From Candidatus Homeothermus arabinoxylanisolvens (GTDB lineage Bacteria; Bacteroidota; Bacteroidia; Bacteroidales; Muribaculaceae), in assembly GCA_001689405.1 (NCBI GenBank), contig LUJO01000047.1, forward strand, positions 1 to 64,000: a stretch of 64,000 nucleotides of DNA, written 5' to 3'. This document shows, in pieces, positions 1-8,590 of this stretch. Numbering within the stretch: position 1 is the first letter of the stretch; every line of letters starts with the position of its first letter. Both the position numbers and the translations under genes were made by a program. The notes under the pieces are model-generated. The model was not told where the DNA came from. It saw only the letters and a list, made by a program, of their open reading frames with translations, and made no database searches.

Positions 1-87
1 AAGATGAATCTTCCTCTCGGTACGGTCAAAAGCCGCATCTTCTTTGCCCGCCAGCGTCTGCAGCAGTCGCTCAAGGATTATCGTTAA
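1..87 (+). CDS. RNA polymerase sigma factor, ECF type (3' end only)
   Basis: An open frame enters from the left edge and stops at a TAA ending at 87, giving the last 28 residues of a protein. It contains LPLGTVKSRIFFARQRLQ, the second half of the region 4.2 helix-turn-helix of extracytoplasmic-function sigma factors (usual form GTVKSRLxRAR). A short basic tail ending DYR follows. This region reads the -35 class element of target promoters. The sigma domain 2 and the start lie outside the window, so target genes and any anti-sigma partner cannot be named. A strong hairpin terminator follows about 95 bases downstream. Confidence 0.8.
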   Translation, partial: KMNLPLGTVKSRIFFARQRLQQSLKDYR

Positions 88-182
88 ATCCTTGTGTGAG
101 TTAACCAATACACGCGGAAACACATAAGACACATTTACAAAAGCACAACATATTTATTGATTAACCCATACCATAGATATTC

Positions 183-211
183 AGGCGATGCCACAGGCAT
201 CGCCTTTTTTT
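183..211 (+). terminator. Rho-independent terminator after the sigma factor
   Basis: A 10-base-pair stem AGGCGATGCC / GGCATCGCCT (183-192 with 196-205) with loop ACA is followed by six more T. It ends the transcript of the partial sigma-factor gene. No A-run precedes the stem, so it should not terminate queA, which converges from the other side. The bases from 88 to 182 show no gene or clear signal. Confidence 0.85.
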
Positions 212-245
212 ATGTCGTAAAGTCACATACGCGGCAAAACCACGG

Positions 246-1463
246 TCAATGCAGGAGCAGCGAGGCGTCGCCGTAGCTGAGGAAGCGGTAGTCGCCGGCG
301 AGCGCGTAGTCGTACATGGCACGCCAGTCGCCGTCAACAAATGCCGATACGAGCAGCAGTAGCGTCGAGCGTGGCTGGTGGAAGTTGGTTATAATGCCGT
401 CGACAATCCTGAATTCATAACCCGGCGCTATTATTATGCGCGTCGAGGCTATAAGGGTGTCGGCGCCGTTCTCGGCGAGGTAGCCGTCAATGTTGGCAAG
501 GGCTTCTTTTGCAGTGAGGTGAGGGTGTTCTGTCGAGTAAGGATACCACTGCGGCACTTCTCCGTTCCATTTCCCCTGCCCGATGAGGCAGCCTATGTGG
601 TAGAGGCTTTCGAGGGTGCGTACCGATGTGGTGCCTACGGCTATGACCCGGCGTGAGGTCTCGGAAAGTTCATTTATAAGTGAGCGGCTGACGGCAATAA
701 ATTCGCTGTGCATGCCATGGTCGCCGATGGTGTCGCTCTTGACGGGCTGGAATGTGCCGGCTCCTACGTGCAGGGTGAGCTCGCGGCGCTCTATTCCGCG
801 TCGGTCGACTTCGGCAAGCACTTCGGGCGTGAAGTGAAGACCTGCCGTAGGTGCTGCTACAGAGCCGTCGATATGGCTGTATACAGTCTGGTAGTCGGTA
901 GAGTCGGTGTCTTCCGTGTTGCGGTTGAGGTAGGGGGGGATCGGTATCTCGCCGGCACTTTCTATGATCCGGGCAAATGTCACCGACGTGTCATCCCACG
1001 AGAACTGTATGACAGAGGCGTTGCCCTCGCGTCCTGTACGTGACGCTGTCAGTGTCAGCTCTTTGCCGTCGATAACGAGCGGCAGAGTCAGATCGCTTTC
1101 TTTCCAGCGTTTTGAATTGCCTACAAAGCAGAGCCACGAGCAGCACGATGTAGTGGCGAAGCTGACGGCATAGTCGGCCGGTTGTACCGGTTCGAGACAA
1201 AATATCTCTATTACGGCTCCGGTGCCTGACTTGCGGAAGCGAAGCCTTGCGTTGATGACGCGTGTGTTGTTGTACACGAGCATCGAATCGTCGGGCAGCA
1301 GTGCCGGCAGGTCGGAGAATATGCGGGTGTCAAGTGTGCCGTCGGGCTGACGTACGAGCAGCTTGCAGCTGTCGCGTTGTGCGAGCGGGTGTTTTGCTAT
1401 CCGTTCGTCGGGCAGCGGATAGTCGAAATCCTGTATCTTTATTGACTGGGGGTCGTTGTTCAT
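246..1463 (-). CDS. queA: S-adenosylmethionine:tRNA ribosyltransferase-isomerase
   Basis: QueA moves the ribosyl part of S-adenosylmethionine onto 7-aminomethyl-7-deazaguanine at tRNA position 34, making epoxyqueuosine in the cytoplasm. The 405-residue product has the family landmarks: DYPLPDERIAKHPL near the N-terminus, VYNNTRVINARL, SVAAPTAGLHFT, the HVGAGTFQPV motif and the C-terminal TNFHQPRSTLLLLVSAF. An upstream in-frame codon at 1490 would add nine residues, but a promoter -7 box TAAATTTG lies at 1495-1488, so the ATG at 1463 fits better. The gene stands alone, 36 bases after the stop of the upstream receptor gene. No other queuosine gene is in the window. Confidence 0.96.
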   Translation of the reverse strand: MNNDPQSIKIQDFDYPLPDERIAKHPLAQRDSCKLLVRQPDGTLDTRIFSDLPALLPDDSMLVYNNTRVINARLRFRKSGTGAVIEIFCLEPVQPADYAVSFATTSCCSWLCFVGNSKRWKESDLTLPLVIDGKELTLTASRTGREGNASVIQFSWDDTSVTFARIIESAGEIPIPPYLNRNTEDTDSTDYQTVYSHIDGSVAAPTAGLHFTPEVLAEVDRRGIERRELTLHVGAGTFQPVKSDTIGDHGMHSEFIAVSRSLINELSETSRRVIAVGTTSVRTLESLYHIGCLIGQGKWNGEVPQWYPYSTEHPHLTAKEALANIDGYLAENGADTLIASTRIIIAPGYEFRIVDGIITNFHQPRSTLLLLVSAFVDGDWRAMYDYALAGDYRFLSYGDASLLLH

Positions 1464-1487
1464 AAAAGCGGTGTAGAAAAATTTCCG

Positions 1488-1495
1488 CAAATTTA
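1488..1495 (-). promoter_or_regulatory. -7 promoter box of queA
   Basis: On the minus strand this reads TAAATTTG, an exact match to the Bacteroidetes -7 consensus TAnnTTTG. It sits between the stop codon of the receptor gene (1500-1502) and the queA ATG at 1463, so the -33 element would lie in the receptor's last codons. It decides the queA start against the upstream in-frame codon at 1490. Confidence 0.6.
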
Positions 1496-1499
1496 CGGA

Positions 1500-3947
1500 T
1501 TAATTCCGAGTATTGCTACCGTTGTTTTCTGACGTACCGGTCTGTGCTCCTCCCACAATGTCGTCGTTTGATATGGTCTTGACCGTTTTCTTCACTTGTG
1601 CGTTGAGCGATCCGAAACGCCATGACACGGTGACGCTTACAGAGCGCTGGTTTCTTGATGTTACAGCGAGTCCGGTGTAGTCACCGCCGGTGCGATAGCT
1701 CTTGATACGCATGTCGGTTGGCCCGAACGGGTTCTGTGCGTTGATTCTCACAGACAATCTGTCCTCTTTCAGGAACGAGCGTGACAGGGTTATGTTGTGG
1801 AAGTGCATGGCCGATGTGCGGCCATACATGTCATATATGCCTGTGCTGAAACGCCCTCCGATAGCCTCGATGCGTAGCTTCCACGGAAGCTGCTGCGATG
1901 CTTGGGCGAATAAGCCCCATGTCCATCGGCTGTTGGCCAACCCCAGCGACGGGTTGGCGAGTTTGGAGTATCCGCCCGACGCGTTAAGCATAATCGATGT
2001 CTTGGGGGTGGCGCGCCATTGTAAGTAGCCGTTGCCCGACAGCCGTCGTGCATGGCCGACATTGCCGTAGCTGTTGTAGATGATATTGTCGCGAACTTCC
2101 GTAACTTGAGTTATCTGTTCGTTGCAGAAGTCGTAGCTTACCGAGGTGTTGAGTGTGATTTTGGGCTTCATGAGCATGTAGGACATGCGCATGGAGTAGC
2201 TGTGGGCGCTTGACAGGTCGGGATTGCCCTGCGACACTGATGACGGAGTGGTTATTACTGCCGGATTGAGATATGATATGCCCGGTCGGTTTATACGCGA
2301 CCCGATGGTAATGTTGAGGCTGTTGGCCGGATTTATTCGCCAGTTGGCTCCTATGGTCGGCACTATGTCGTTGAGGTCTTGGTGGAAGTCGGGTGTTTTG
2401 CCGTCCTTGAACTTTGCCGCGAGGTAAGAGTACTCGTATCTTAATCCGGCACGTGCCCCTACAGGACCTGAGTTGAACATGTACTCGGCGTACAGAGCCG
2501 CTACCTGCGTGTTGTGGGAGAAGTCGGTGGCATTTGTCATCGAGTTGTCATAGCTCTGTTCGGTCTCGCTGCTGTTGTCGCGAAGTATGTATTTGGCTCC
2601 GGCGTTGATTTTATGTTTGCGGCCTATCGGTCTTGTGTAATCGGCCTGAAACGTATGTTCCCAGAAGTGCTGATTGTTGTCTGTATAATATGATGTATAG
2701 TCAAAAGGCGGATTAAACAGGTCGTAGAATTCATTATACTGTGTGCTCTTGTTGGTGGTGGTGTTGAGCAGATATGAAAGCACTATAGATTCGCCCTTGT
2801 GACGTGTGAGCCGTTGGTAGTCCAGCTTCCCTGCGAAATTATAGTTATTGTAATCGGGAAAGTTATAATGGTCGGAGTAACCGTACAACCTGTCGCCGGC
2901 AGCGTTGAAAAACGATGTCGTCGAACTGCCCGTAGGCTTGACCTTGTAAAAGAAACCGTCGAATGCTGCTGTCACAAGATTGAGCGAGTCGGGCTCGTAG
3001 CTTGCCTCGAATGACATGTAATTGCCGTACCCTTTGTTGGTCGAAGTGTTGTCGTAGCGCTGGGTGTCGCCTGATTGTCGATAGAGATATTCTGATGAAG
3101 TGTTGTTACGGGTGCCTCTGTCGCTCATACCGAAATATCCGTAGTTGACCGATGCCGTGAATTTGTCTATCTGGGTGGTGAGGAAGACAGCCAGATTGGG
3201 GGTGCCTTTGGTGTCGTATGATGCAAGCAGATTGCCTATCACGCCTTTGACTTTCATATTGTCTACGGTCACGATGTTGAGTATGCCTCCGACACCCTCG
3301 GCATCGTATCTGGCTCCCGGCTCGGTTATGACCTCTATGCGTTTTATCATGGATGCCGGTATTGAGCTTAATACCTCTTTGGGATTGTTTGTGAATGAAT
3401 TGTTCGGTTTGCCGTTTTTGTATATTTTGAAGTTGGTCTCGCCTTTTACGCGTATCTCATTGTTGCCGTCGACCGTTACCATCGGCACTTTACGAAGCAT
3501 TTCGATAATGGTGCTGGTTTTTGAGTCTTCGTCGCCTTGCACGTCGTACGATATGCGGTCGACTTCCGACACCACAAGCGGTCGTTGGGCCACGACTTCG
3601 ACTTCACCGAGTGTGTTTTCCGACATGTGCATGACGATTTTCCCGAAATCCTTTGTGCGGTGTGCGGAGTCGAGACTGAAGCGAAGCTCTACCGGAGTCT
3701 TGCCTATGGAGGTTATTCGCAATATGTAGTCGCCGGCACCCGGGACGGTCTGCGTGAAGTTTCCGTCGATGTCTGAAGTGCCTATGGCTATCGGCTTGTT
3801 TAAGTCGGCATCGTCATATACTCTTATGGTGACGTATGATTCGCCCGTATCGGTAGAATCCACGACTTCGCCTGATACTTTGTATTGGGCATTGGCGCAT
3901 ATAGCGGTCACTAATGCAAGCAACAATAGGCAGAACCCCTTTTTCAT
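1500..3947 (-). CDS. Outer membrane beta-barrel receptor, TonB-dependent type
   Basis: An 815-residue protein with a signal peptide (MKKGFCLLLLALVTAICANA), then a carboxypeptidase-regulatory-like beta-sandwich (about 22-105), a plug-like domain (about 110-230, with IEMLRKVPMVTVDGNNEI and ITEPGARYDAEGVGGILNIV) and a long barrel. The barrel ends in SVSVTVSWRFG, followed by a polar tail with ISNDDI. This matches the Bacteroidetes OMP_b-brl_3 receptor group rather than SusC: there is no SusD partner and the length is shorter. Import of an unknown ligand across the outer membrane is likely, but the substrate cannot be read from sequence. It has its own promoter and diverges from the DUF2027 gene. 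Confidence 0.88.
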   Translation of the reverse strand: MKKGFCLLLLALVTAICANAQYKVSGEVVDSTDTGESYVTIRVYDDADLNKPIAIGTSDIDGNFTQTVPGAGDYILRITSIGKTPVELRFSLDSAHRTKDFGKIVMHMSENTLGEVEVVAQRPLVVSEVDRISYDVQGDEDSKTSTIIEMLRKVPMVTVDGNNEIRVKGETNFKIYKNGKPNNSFTNNPKEVLSSIPASMIKRIEVITEPGARYDAEGVGGILNIVTVDNMKVKGVIGNLLASYDTKGTPNLAVFLTTQIDKFTASVNYGYFGMSDRGTRNNTSSEYLYRQSGDTQRYDNTSTNKGYGNYMSFEASYEPDSLNLVTAAFDGFFYKVKPTGSSTTSFFNAAGDRLYGYSDHYNFPDYNNYNFAGKLDYQRLTRHKGESIVLSYLLNTTTNKSTQYNEFYDLFNPPFDYTSYYTDNNQHFWEHTFQADYTRPIGRKHKINAGAKYILRDNSSETEQSYDNSMTNATDFSHNTQVAALYAEYMFNSGPVGARAGLRYEYSYLAAKFKDGKTPDFHQDLNDIVPTIGANWRINPANSLNITIGSRINRPGISYLNPAVITTPSSVSQGNPDLSSAHSYSMRMSYMLMKPKITLNTSVSYDFCNEQITQVTEVRDNIIYNSYGNVGHARRLSGNGYLQWRATPKTSIMLNASGGYSKLANPSLGLANSRWTWGLFAQASQQLPWKLRIEAIGGRFSTGIYDMYGRTSAMHFHNITLSRSFLKEDRLSVRINAQNPFGPTDMRIKSYRTGGDYTGLAVTSRNQRSVSVTVSWRFGSLNAQVKKTVKTISNDDIVGGAQTGTSENNGSNTRN

Positions 3948-3997
3948 ATGTGATAACGTGTTAAAAATCCGCGGTTATGTACGGACTGATGAGTCTA

Positions 3998-4031
3998 CAA
4001 AGATAGATAAAAAATAACTTAGACAACCAAA
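3998..4031 (-). promoter_or_regulatory. Promoter of the outer membrane receptor gene
   Basis: On the minus strand TTTG (4031-4028) is followed after 22 bases by TATCTTTG (4005-3998), matching the -33/-7 Bacteroidetes consensus. Transcription would begin near 3991, giving a leader of roughly 45 bases. Confidence 0.6.
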
Positions 4032-4051
4032 AACTTTTATTTCTTGTCCAA

Positions 4052-4070
4052 TACCGTTAACTTTACGGTA
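4052..4070 (+). promoter_or_regulatory. Near-consensus promoter with inverted repeat before the DUF2027 gene
   Basis: TAACTTTA (4058-4065) differs from TAnnTTTG at one base, and TTTT at 4035-4038 lies 19 bases upstream. The box is framed by TACCGT (4052-4057) and ACGGTA (4065-4070), a six-base inverted repeat that could be an operator. The ATG at 4089 is about 24 bases downstream of the box. Confidence 0.4.
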
Positions 4071-4088
4071 AAATAAAAAAGATGTCAT

Positions 4089-5132
4089 ATGGCACAGACA
4101 GGAGATATAGTCCGCTTCCTTAATTCAGTAGGTGGCGGCCGTATAGTAAGAATTGAAGATAATATAGCATATGTGGATGAGGACGGTTTTGAGACCCCCG
4201 TGCTTCTGAAAGAGTGTGTCGTGGTGACCCCGGCGCAACCCAAGGCAGCGGCGCAGAGCAAGTATGTGGCCCCTTCGACCGTCGTACCGGAGGCGAAGCC
4301 GCAGAAAGATGCCGGGCAGCCCGAAGAGACTCCCGAGGGTGAAAAACTCAATGTAGTGCTCGCGTATGAACCGGAGGAGATAAAGCATCTGTCGACCACG
4401 GAGTATGACGCATATCTTGTGAACGACTCGAATTATTATCTGTACTTCACTTATCTTACACGTGCCGACGGTCATGGATGGGTGACCCGTTTTGCCGGAA
4501 TTGTCGAGCCGTCGATACAGGTGCATCTCGGACACGTGACCCGCGATATGGTCTCGGAAATGGACCGTGTGGCCATACAGTATGTAGCCTTCAAGCGCGA
4601 CCGCGAGTTCAAGCTTAAAGCGCCTGTAGCAGTGGAGTATGCGGTTGATACCACGAAGTTCTTCAAGCTGCATTGCTTCCACGACAATGTATATTTCGAC
4701 GGTCCGGTCATAGCGTTCGACATAGTGAAAAATGACATTCCCCAGCGCCTTGTGTCGATTGACAGTTCGAGGATAGAAGAGAGCATAGCCCGAAAGAAAG
4801 CTGTTGACAGGCCTGCAAAGACTCCGGTGGTGAAGAATCCGCGAAAAGACGACATCATCGAGGTGGACCTGCATGCCGGCGAGCTGCTCGATACTACGGC
4901 GGGTCTTGATAACGCCGACATACTTCAAGTGCAGATGAAGGAATTTAACCGCGTGATGAACGACAATATCAAAAACAAGGGTGTGAAAATCGTGTTTATA
5001 CACGGTAAAGGCGAGGGAGTACTGCGCAACGCCATCCTTAAAGAGTTGAAGCACCGGTATAAGAACTGCGACGTGCAGGATGCGTCATTTCGTGAATACG
5101 GCTTCGGAGCCACACAGGTTACAATAAGATGA
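4089..5132 (+). CDS. DUF2027 protein with C-terminal Smr domain
   Basis: A 347-residue cytoplasmic protein without signal peptide or membrane helix. The N-terminus (MAQTGDIVRFLNSVGGGRIVRI) looks like a small beta-barrel domain, a Pro/Ala/Glu-rich linker covers about 50-85, and a central beta-rich DUF2027 region follows. The last 95 residues hold an Smr fold with DIIEVDLHAGEL and the HGKGEGVLRNAI loop. Smr domains bind or nick nucleic acid, in MutS2 and in ribosome rescue; the role of this Bacteroidetes version is not known to me. The stop overlaps the start of the next gene (ATGA), implying translational coupling. Confidence 0.88.
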   Translation: MAQTGDIVRFLNSVGGGRIVRIEDNIAYVDEDGFETPVLLKECVVVTPAQPKAAAQSKYVAPSTVVPEAKPQKDAGQPEETPEGEKLNVVLAYEPEEIKHLSTTEYDAYLVNDSNYYLYFTYLTRADGHGWVTRFAGIVEPSIQVHLGHVTRDMVSEMDRVAIQYVAFKRDREFKLKAPVAVEYAVDTTKFFKLHCFHDNVYFDGPVIAFDIVKNDIPQRLVSIDSSRIEESIARKKAVDRPAKTPVVKNPRKDDIIEVDLHAGELLDTTAGLDNADILQVQMKEFNRVMNDNIKNKGVKIVFIHGKGEGVLRNAILKELKHRYKNCDVQDASFREYGFGATQVTIR

Positions 5133-5887
5133 TATATTGTTTCTCCGGCACCGGTAACTCGCGTTATGTGGCCCGTTGCCTAGGTCAGGCGCTTGATCAG
5201 AAAATAACCAACATCGATGCCGCCTCGTTGCTGCGTCCCGAGCGCTTTCACTGTGCCGATGAGGTCACGGTGTGGGTGTTTCCCGTGCACTCTTGGGGCT
5301 TGCCGAAAGTTGTCGGACGCTTTATGCGCGATATGCCCGCTATAGCCGGGCGTCATTATATGGTATGTACCTGCGGCGATGATATAGGACTTGCTCATAA
5401 ACAGTGGCGAAAGCTTGTGGAGCGGTATCACGGATCGGCCTGCGGGGCTTATTCCGTACAGATGCCCAATACGTATGTCTTGTTGCCCGGTTTTGATGTC
5501 GACTCCGATGAAGTTGAGCGGGAGAAGCTGGGGAAGTGTAAATCGCGCATAGACTATGTGGCGTCGCGAATAGCCGGGGGGTATACGGGTGACGATGTTG
5601 TCAAAGGAGGCCTTCCGTGGCTTAAGTCGCGGGTCATCTATCCGTTGTTCATGGCGTTCATGACCTCGCCGCGGTCTTTTAAGGTCGACAGACGGCGCTG
5701 TGTGGGGTGCGGCCGTTGCGTGGCCCGATGCCCGATGTTCAATGTGCATCAGGACAAAGCCAAGCGTCCGATGTGGGGCGACAACTGCGCTTTCTGTATG
5801 GCATGCTATCATGCCTGCCCGTCGCATGCGGTGGCATATGGCCGACGCACCAAAAAGAAAGGGCAGTACAACTGCCCCTTGCGTTAG
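5129..5887 (+). CDS. EFR1-type flavodoxin/ferredoxin fusion
   Basis: A 252-residue protein with an N-terminal flavodoxin-like domain opening with the phosphate-loop-like FSGTGNSRYVA (residues 4-14). Two ferredoxin cysteine clusters follow in the C-terminal third: C191, C194, C197, C201 and C220, C223, C226, C230, each completed by proline, as in 2[4Fe-4S] ferredoxins. It should carry FMN and two clusters and shuttle electrons in the cytoplasm; its partner is unknown. The start overlaps the DUF2027 stop. The stop codon overlaps that of convergent surE by three bases, and a hairpin that serves surE lies inside its last codons. Confidence 0.88.
   Translation: MIYCFSGTGNSRYVARCLGQALDQKITNIDAASLLRPERFHCADEVTVWVFPVHSWGLPKVVGRFMRDMPAIAGRHYMVCTCGDDIGLAHKQWRKLVERYHGSACGAYSVQMPNTYVLLPGFDVDSDEVEREKLGKCKSRIDYVASRIAGGYTGDDVVKGGLPWLKSRVIYPLFMAFMTSPRSFKVDRRRCVGCGRCVARCPMFNVHQDKAKRPMWGDNCAFCMACYHACPSHAVAYGRRTKKKGQYNCPLR
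5852..5877 (-). terminator. surE terminator inside the EFR1 coding sequence
   Basis: GGGCAGT (5861-5867), loop ACA and ACTGCCC (5871-5877) form a seven-base-pair stem. Read on the minus strand it is followed by TTTCTTTTT (5860-5852), the layout of an intrinsic terminator for surE, whose stop is at 5884. In the plus direction it encodes part of the C-terminal KKKGQYNCP of the flavodoxin/ferredoxin. Confidence 0.7.
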
Positions 5888-6651
5888 TCTAATAAGTTTT
5901 CTATTGTCGCGATCATGTCGGGTGCCGACTGGTCGGGGTGACAAGGCACCACCGAGGCATATCCGCGGTCGGTCCAGTACAGGTCGGTCTCGGGATTGTC
6001 AGGCTCTTCGTTGTGGAATTTGCCCGTCAGCCAGTAGAACGGCTGTCCGTGCGGGTCGGTATACTCCGCATACTCTTCGGTCCAGTATCCGCGTGCCGCT
6101 CTTACCACTTTGATGCCGCACACCGCCTCGCACTTCGGTACATTTACATTCAGGCATATGTCATGTGGCAGGCCGTGCTTGATCACGCGCGAGGTTATCG
6201 TCTCCACAACGTGGCGGCAGGCCGATATATCGCGTTTCTGGTCATGGCTGTGAAACGAGTATCCTATCGAGGGTATTCCGAGCATGCATCCTTCGAGCAC
6301 CGCCCCCATAGTGCCGGAATATATGATTGAATTGCCCGAGTTTGAACCGTGGTTTATGCCTGACAGTATGAGGTCGGGCCGGCGGTCAAGCAGGGCGTGC
6401 ATGCCGAGCTTGACACAGTCTACGGGAGTGCCGTTGACCGAGTACATGCGTGCTCCGTTGTAGTCGGGATGACTTGTGATTTTCAATACTTTATTTACCG
6501 ATATTGCCGATGACTGTCCGGAGTTGGGCGAGTCGGGAGCCACGGCCACAACTTCGCCCATATCTTTCACGTAGTCTATGAGCTGGTGTATGCCCGGCGC
6601 GTCTATGCCGTCATCGTTGGTCACGAGTATGAGTAAGCGTTTTTTGTCCAT
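5884..6651 (-). CDS. surE: 5'/3'-nucleotidase SurE
   Basis: SurE removes phosphate from nucleoside 5'- and 3'-monophosphates, using a divalent metal. The 255-residue product starts LLILVTNDDGIDAPG, where N12, D13 and D14 are the metal-binding motif, and has PDSPNSGQSSAIS and the long SGINHGSNSGNSIIYSGT loop typical of the family. Length is normal (about 250). It is a single gene; a -7 box TATTTTTG lies at 6676-6669. In many proteobacteria surE sits with pcm, which is absent here. Confidence 0.95.
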   Translation of the reverse strand: MDKKRLLILVTNDDGIDAPGIHQLIDYVKDMGEVVAVAPDSPNSGQSSAISVNKVLKITSHPDYNGARMYSVNGTPVDCVKLGMHALLDRRPDLILSGINHGSNSGNSIIYSGTMGAVLEGCMLGIPSIGYSFHSHDQKRDISACRHVVETITSRVIKHGLPHDICLNVNVPKCEAVCGIKVVRAARGYWTEEYAEYTDPHGQPFYWLTGKFHNEEPDNPETDLYWTDRGYASVVPCHPDQSAPDMIATIENLLD

Positions 6652-6668
6652 GCTGTTGCTATTTTATG

Positions 6669-6676
6669 CAAAAATA
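6669..6676 (-). promoter_or_regulatory. -7 promoter box of surE
   Basis: On the minus strand TATTTTTG matches TAnnTTTG, 18 bases before the surE start. No clear TTTG is seen at the -33 distance. Confidence 0.5.
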
Positions 6677-6785
6677 GTGAAAAAACATGATATAGTCGGC
6701 CGTCGTTATCAACATAAGTGCTCACTTATCAACATTTAACTCATTTTGAGCAGCCTTTAGGCGAGGTCAATTCAATATAAATCAC

Positions 6786-6793
6786 TACCTTTG
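6786..6793 (+). promoter_or_regulatory. -7 promoter box of the parA operon
   Basis: TACCTTTG matches TAnnTTTG and lies 21 bases before the parA ATG. The -33 position shows no good TTTG. Two copies of TTATCAACAT occur upstream at 6706 and 6726. Confidence 0.5.
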
Positions 6794-6814
6794 TGTTGCT
6801 AATAGTAAGTACTT

Positions 6815-7597
6815 ATGGGTAAAATTATTGCAATTGCCAATCAGAAGGGCGGTGTGGGTAAGACCACCACTACGATAAACTTGGCGGCGTCGCTTGCCTC
6901 GCAGGGAAAGAAGGTGCTGATAATAGACGCCGATCCGCAGGCCAACGCTACTTCGGGCTACGGCATCGACCCCAAGAGCATGTCGTCGTCAATCTACGAG
7001 TGTCTTGTCGACAACTATCCCGTCGAAGGGTCGCAGGTTGCCACATGTGTCGACGGTCTTGAACTTGTTGGCTCCCGTATAGACCTTGCCGGAGCCGAGC
7101 TTGAGCTTGTGAACAAGCCCAATCGAGAGCGGGTGCTTCAGGAGGTCCTCGCTCCGATTGTAGATAAATATGACTACATACTCATCGACTGTTCTCCGTC
7201 GCTCGGTCTTATCACAGTCAATGCGCTTACCGCGGCCCATTCGGTCATAATACCCGTTCAGGCCGAGTATTTCGCCCTTGAGGGTATAAGCAAGTTGCTC
7301 AATACGATACGGATTATAAAGTCGCGGCTTAATCCCGGACTTGAAATAGAGGGATTCCTGCTGACTATGTATGATGCCCGTCTGCGTCTGGCCAATCAAA
7401 TTTATGAAGAGCTGAAGGGGCATTTCGGCGATATGGTCTTCAACACCGTCATACCCCGCAACATACGTCTGAGTGAAGCCCCTTCCCACGGACTGCCCGC
7501 TCTTATATACGACCCGGAGAGCCGTGGAGCCACAAGCCATACCATGCTCGCCAAAGAGCTTATAGCAAAACATCGCAAGCAGGCGTCTGCACAATAA
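6815..7597 (+). CDS. parA: Chromosome-partitioning ATPase ParA (Soj)
   Basis: A 260-residue deviant-Walker ATPase. The Walker A' motif KGGVGKT spans residues 11-17, followed by [13 protein letters not shown] and, in the middle, [13 protein letters not shown] (Walker B). ParA binds DNA non-specifically as an ATP dimer and moves the ParB-parS complex during chromosome segregation. There is no N-terminal helix-turn-helix, so this is the chromosomal Soj type and not a plasmid repressor type. parB follows after 24 bases. I saw no palindromic parS site within the window. Confidence 0.96.
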   Translation: MGKIIAIANQKGGVGKTTTTINLAASLASQGKKVLIIDADPQANATSGYGIDPKSMSSSIYECLVDNYPVEGSQVATCVDGLELVGSRIDLAGAELELVNKPNRERVLQEVLAPIVDKYDYILIDCSPSLGLITVNALTAAHSVIIPVQAEYFALEGISKLLNTIRIIKSRLNPGLEIEGFLLTMYDARLRLANQIYEELKGHFGDMVFNTVIPRNIRLSEAPSHGLPALIYDPESRGATSHTMLAKELIAKHRKQASAQ

Positions 7598-7621
7598 AAT
7601 CCTCTTAACTCAAATGACATC

Positions 7622-8518
7622 ATGGCATCAGTAAAACGTAATGCACTCGGCCGAGGTCTCGACTCCCTAATATCGATGGATGATGTGCCCGCACGCGGCT
7701 CATCGGCTATCAATGATATAGACGTAGCCTCGATATCGCCCAATCCCGACCAACCGCGTACGACTTTTGACGAAGAGGCGCTCGACGAACTCGCATCGTC
7801 AATAAGGGAACTCGGCATCATACAGCCCCTGTCGCTGCGAAAGACAGGCCCTGATTCTTATCAGATAATAGCCGGTGAGCGCCGCTACCGGGCCGCCATA
7901 AAGGCCGGTCTTACATCGGTGCCGGCTTATATACGCACCGCCAACGACAGCGAGCTTACGGAGATGGCGCTTATCGAGAATATACAGCGCGAGGACCTGA
8001 ATGCCATAGAGATAGCCCTTACGTTCAAGAAACTGATTGATCAGTATAACCTGACTCAGGAGCGTCTTAGCGAACGTATAGGAAAGAAGCGGGCCACGAT
8101 AGCCAATTTCTTGCGCCTGCTGAAGCTGCCGGCCGAAGTGCAGCTCGGATTGCGTGACAAGCGTGTCGACATGGGTCATGCGAGAGCGTTGCTGTCAATA
8201 GAGAAGCCGTCTTTGCAGCTGAAACTGTATAATGAAATCATAAAGCAGGGCCTTTCGGTAAGAAAGGTCGAGGAACTTGCCAAGGCCTATCAGGCTGCCG
8301 CCGAGGGTGTCGAGATGCCGAAAAAGCCGGCGCCGATGCGCATGACCGATAAGGATTTCGACATATTGAAGAAGCATTTAAGCGCATCTTTTCATACTCC
8401 CGTGCAGTTTACCTGCAATCAGCAAGGACGTGGAAAAATTACTTTCCCCTTTAAAAATGAGGCTGAACTTGAGCAATTAATTGCTATCTTTGACACAATA
8501 AAAAATTCTGAAAGTTGA
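7622..8518 (+). CDS. parB: Chromosome-partitioning protein ParB (Spo0J)
   Basis: A 298-residue CTP-dependent DNA clamp that loads at parS. The N-terminal domain has SSIRELGIIQPLSLR and the CTP/arginine motif GERRYRAAIKAG (about residues 83-95). ENIQREDLNAIE and a helix-turn-helix (LSERIGKKRATIANFLRLLKL) follow, then a C-terminal dimer domain. The opening KRNALGRGLDSLI is the short ParA-activating peptide found at ParB N-termini. Length and order match chromosomal ParB. The next gene starts 72 bases downstream. Confidence 0.96.
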   Translation: MASVKRNALGRGLDSLISMDDVPARGSSAINDIDVASISPNPDQPRTTFDEEALDELASSIRELGIIQPLSLRKTGPDSYQIIAGERRYRAAIKAGLTSVPAYIRTANDSELTEMALIENIQREDLNAIEIALTFKKLIDQYNLTQERLSERIGKKRATIANFLRLLKLPAEVQLGLRDKRVDMGHARALLSIEKPSLQLKLYNEIIKQGLSVRKVEELAKAYQAAAEGVEMPKKPAPMRMTDKDFDILKKHLSASFHTPVQFTCNQQGRGKITFPFKNEAELEQLIAIFDTIKNSES

Positions 8519-8590
8519 GCGTTGTGCTTGATGTGCCGGGCAGAGCGTCATTATGTGGCGTTTTTGTCTTGAATGTCAGATTGTTAAATA

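Noticed and set aside
4530..4545. CACGTG core as a possible parS site near parAB
   Set aside because: The flanks do not match the palindromic parS consensus, and the site is inside the DUF2027 coding sequence. No other candidate parS was seen by eye.
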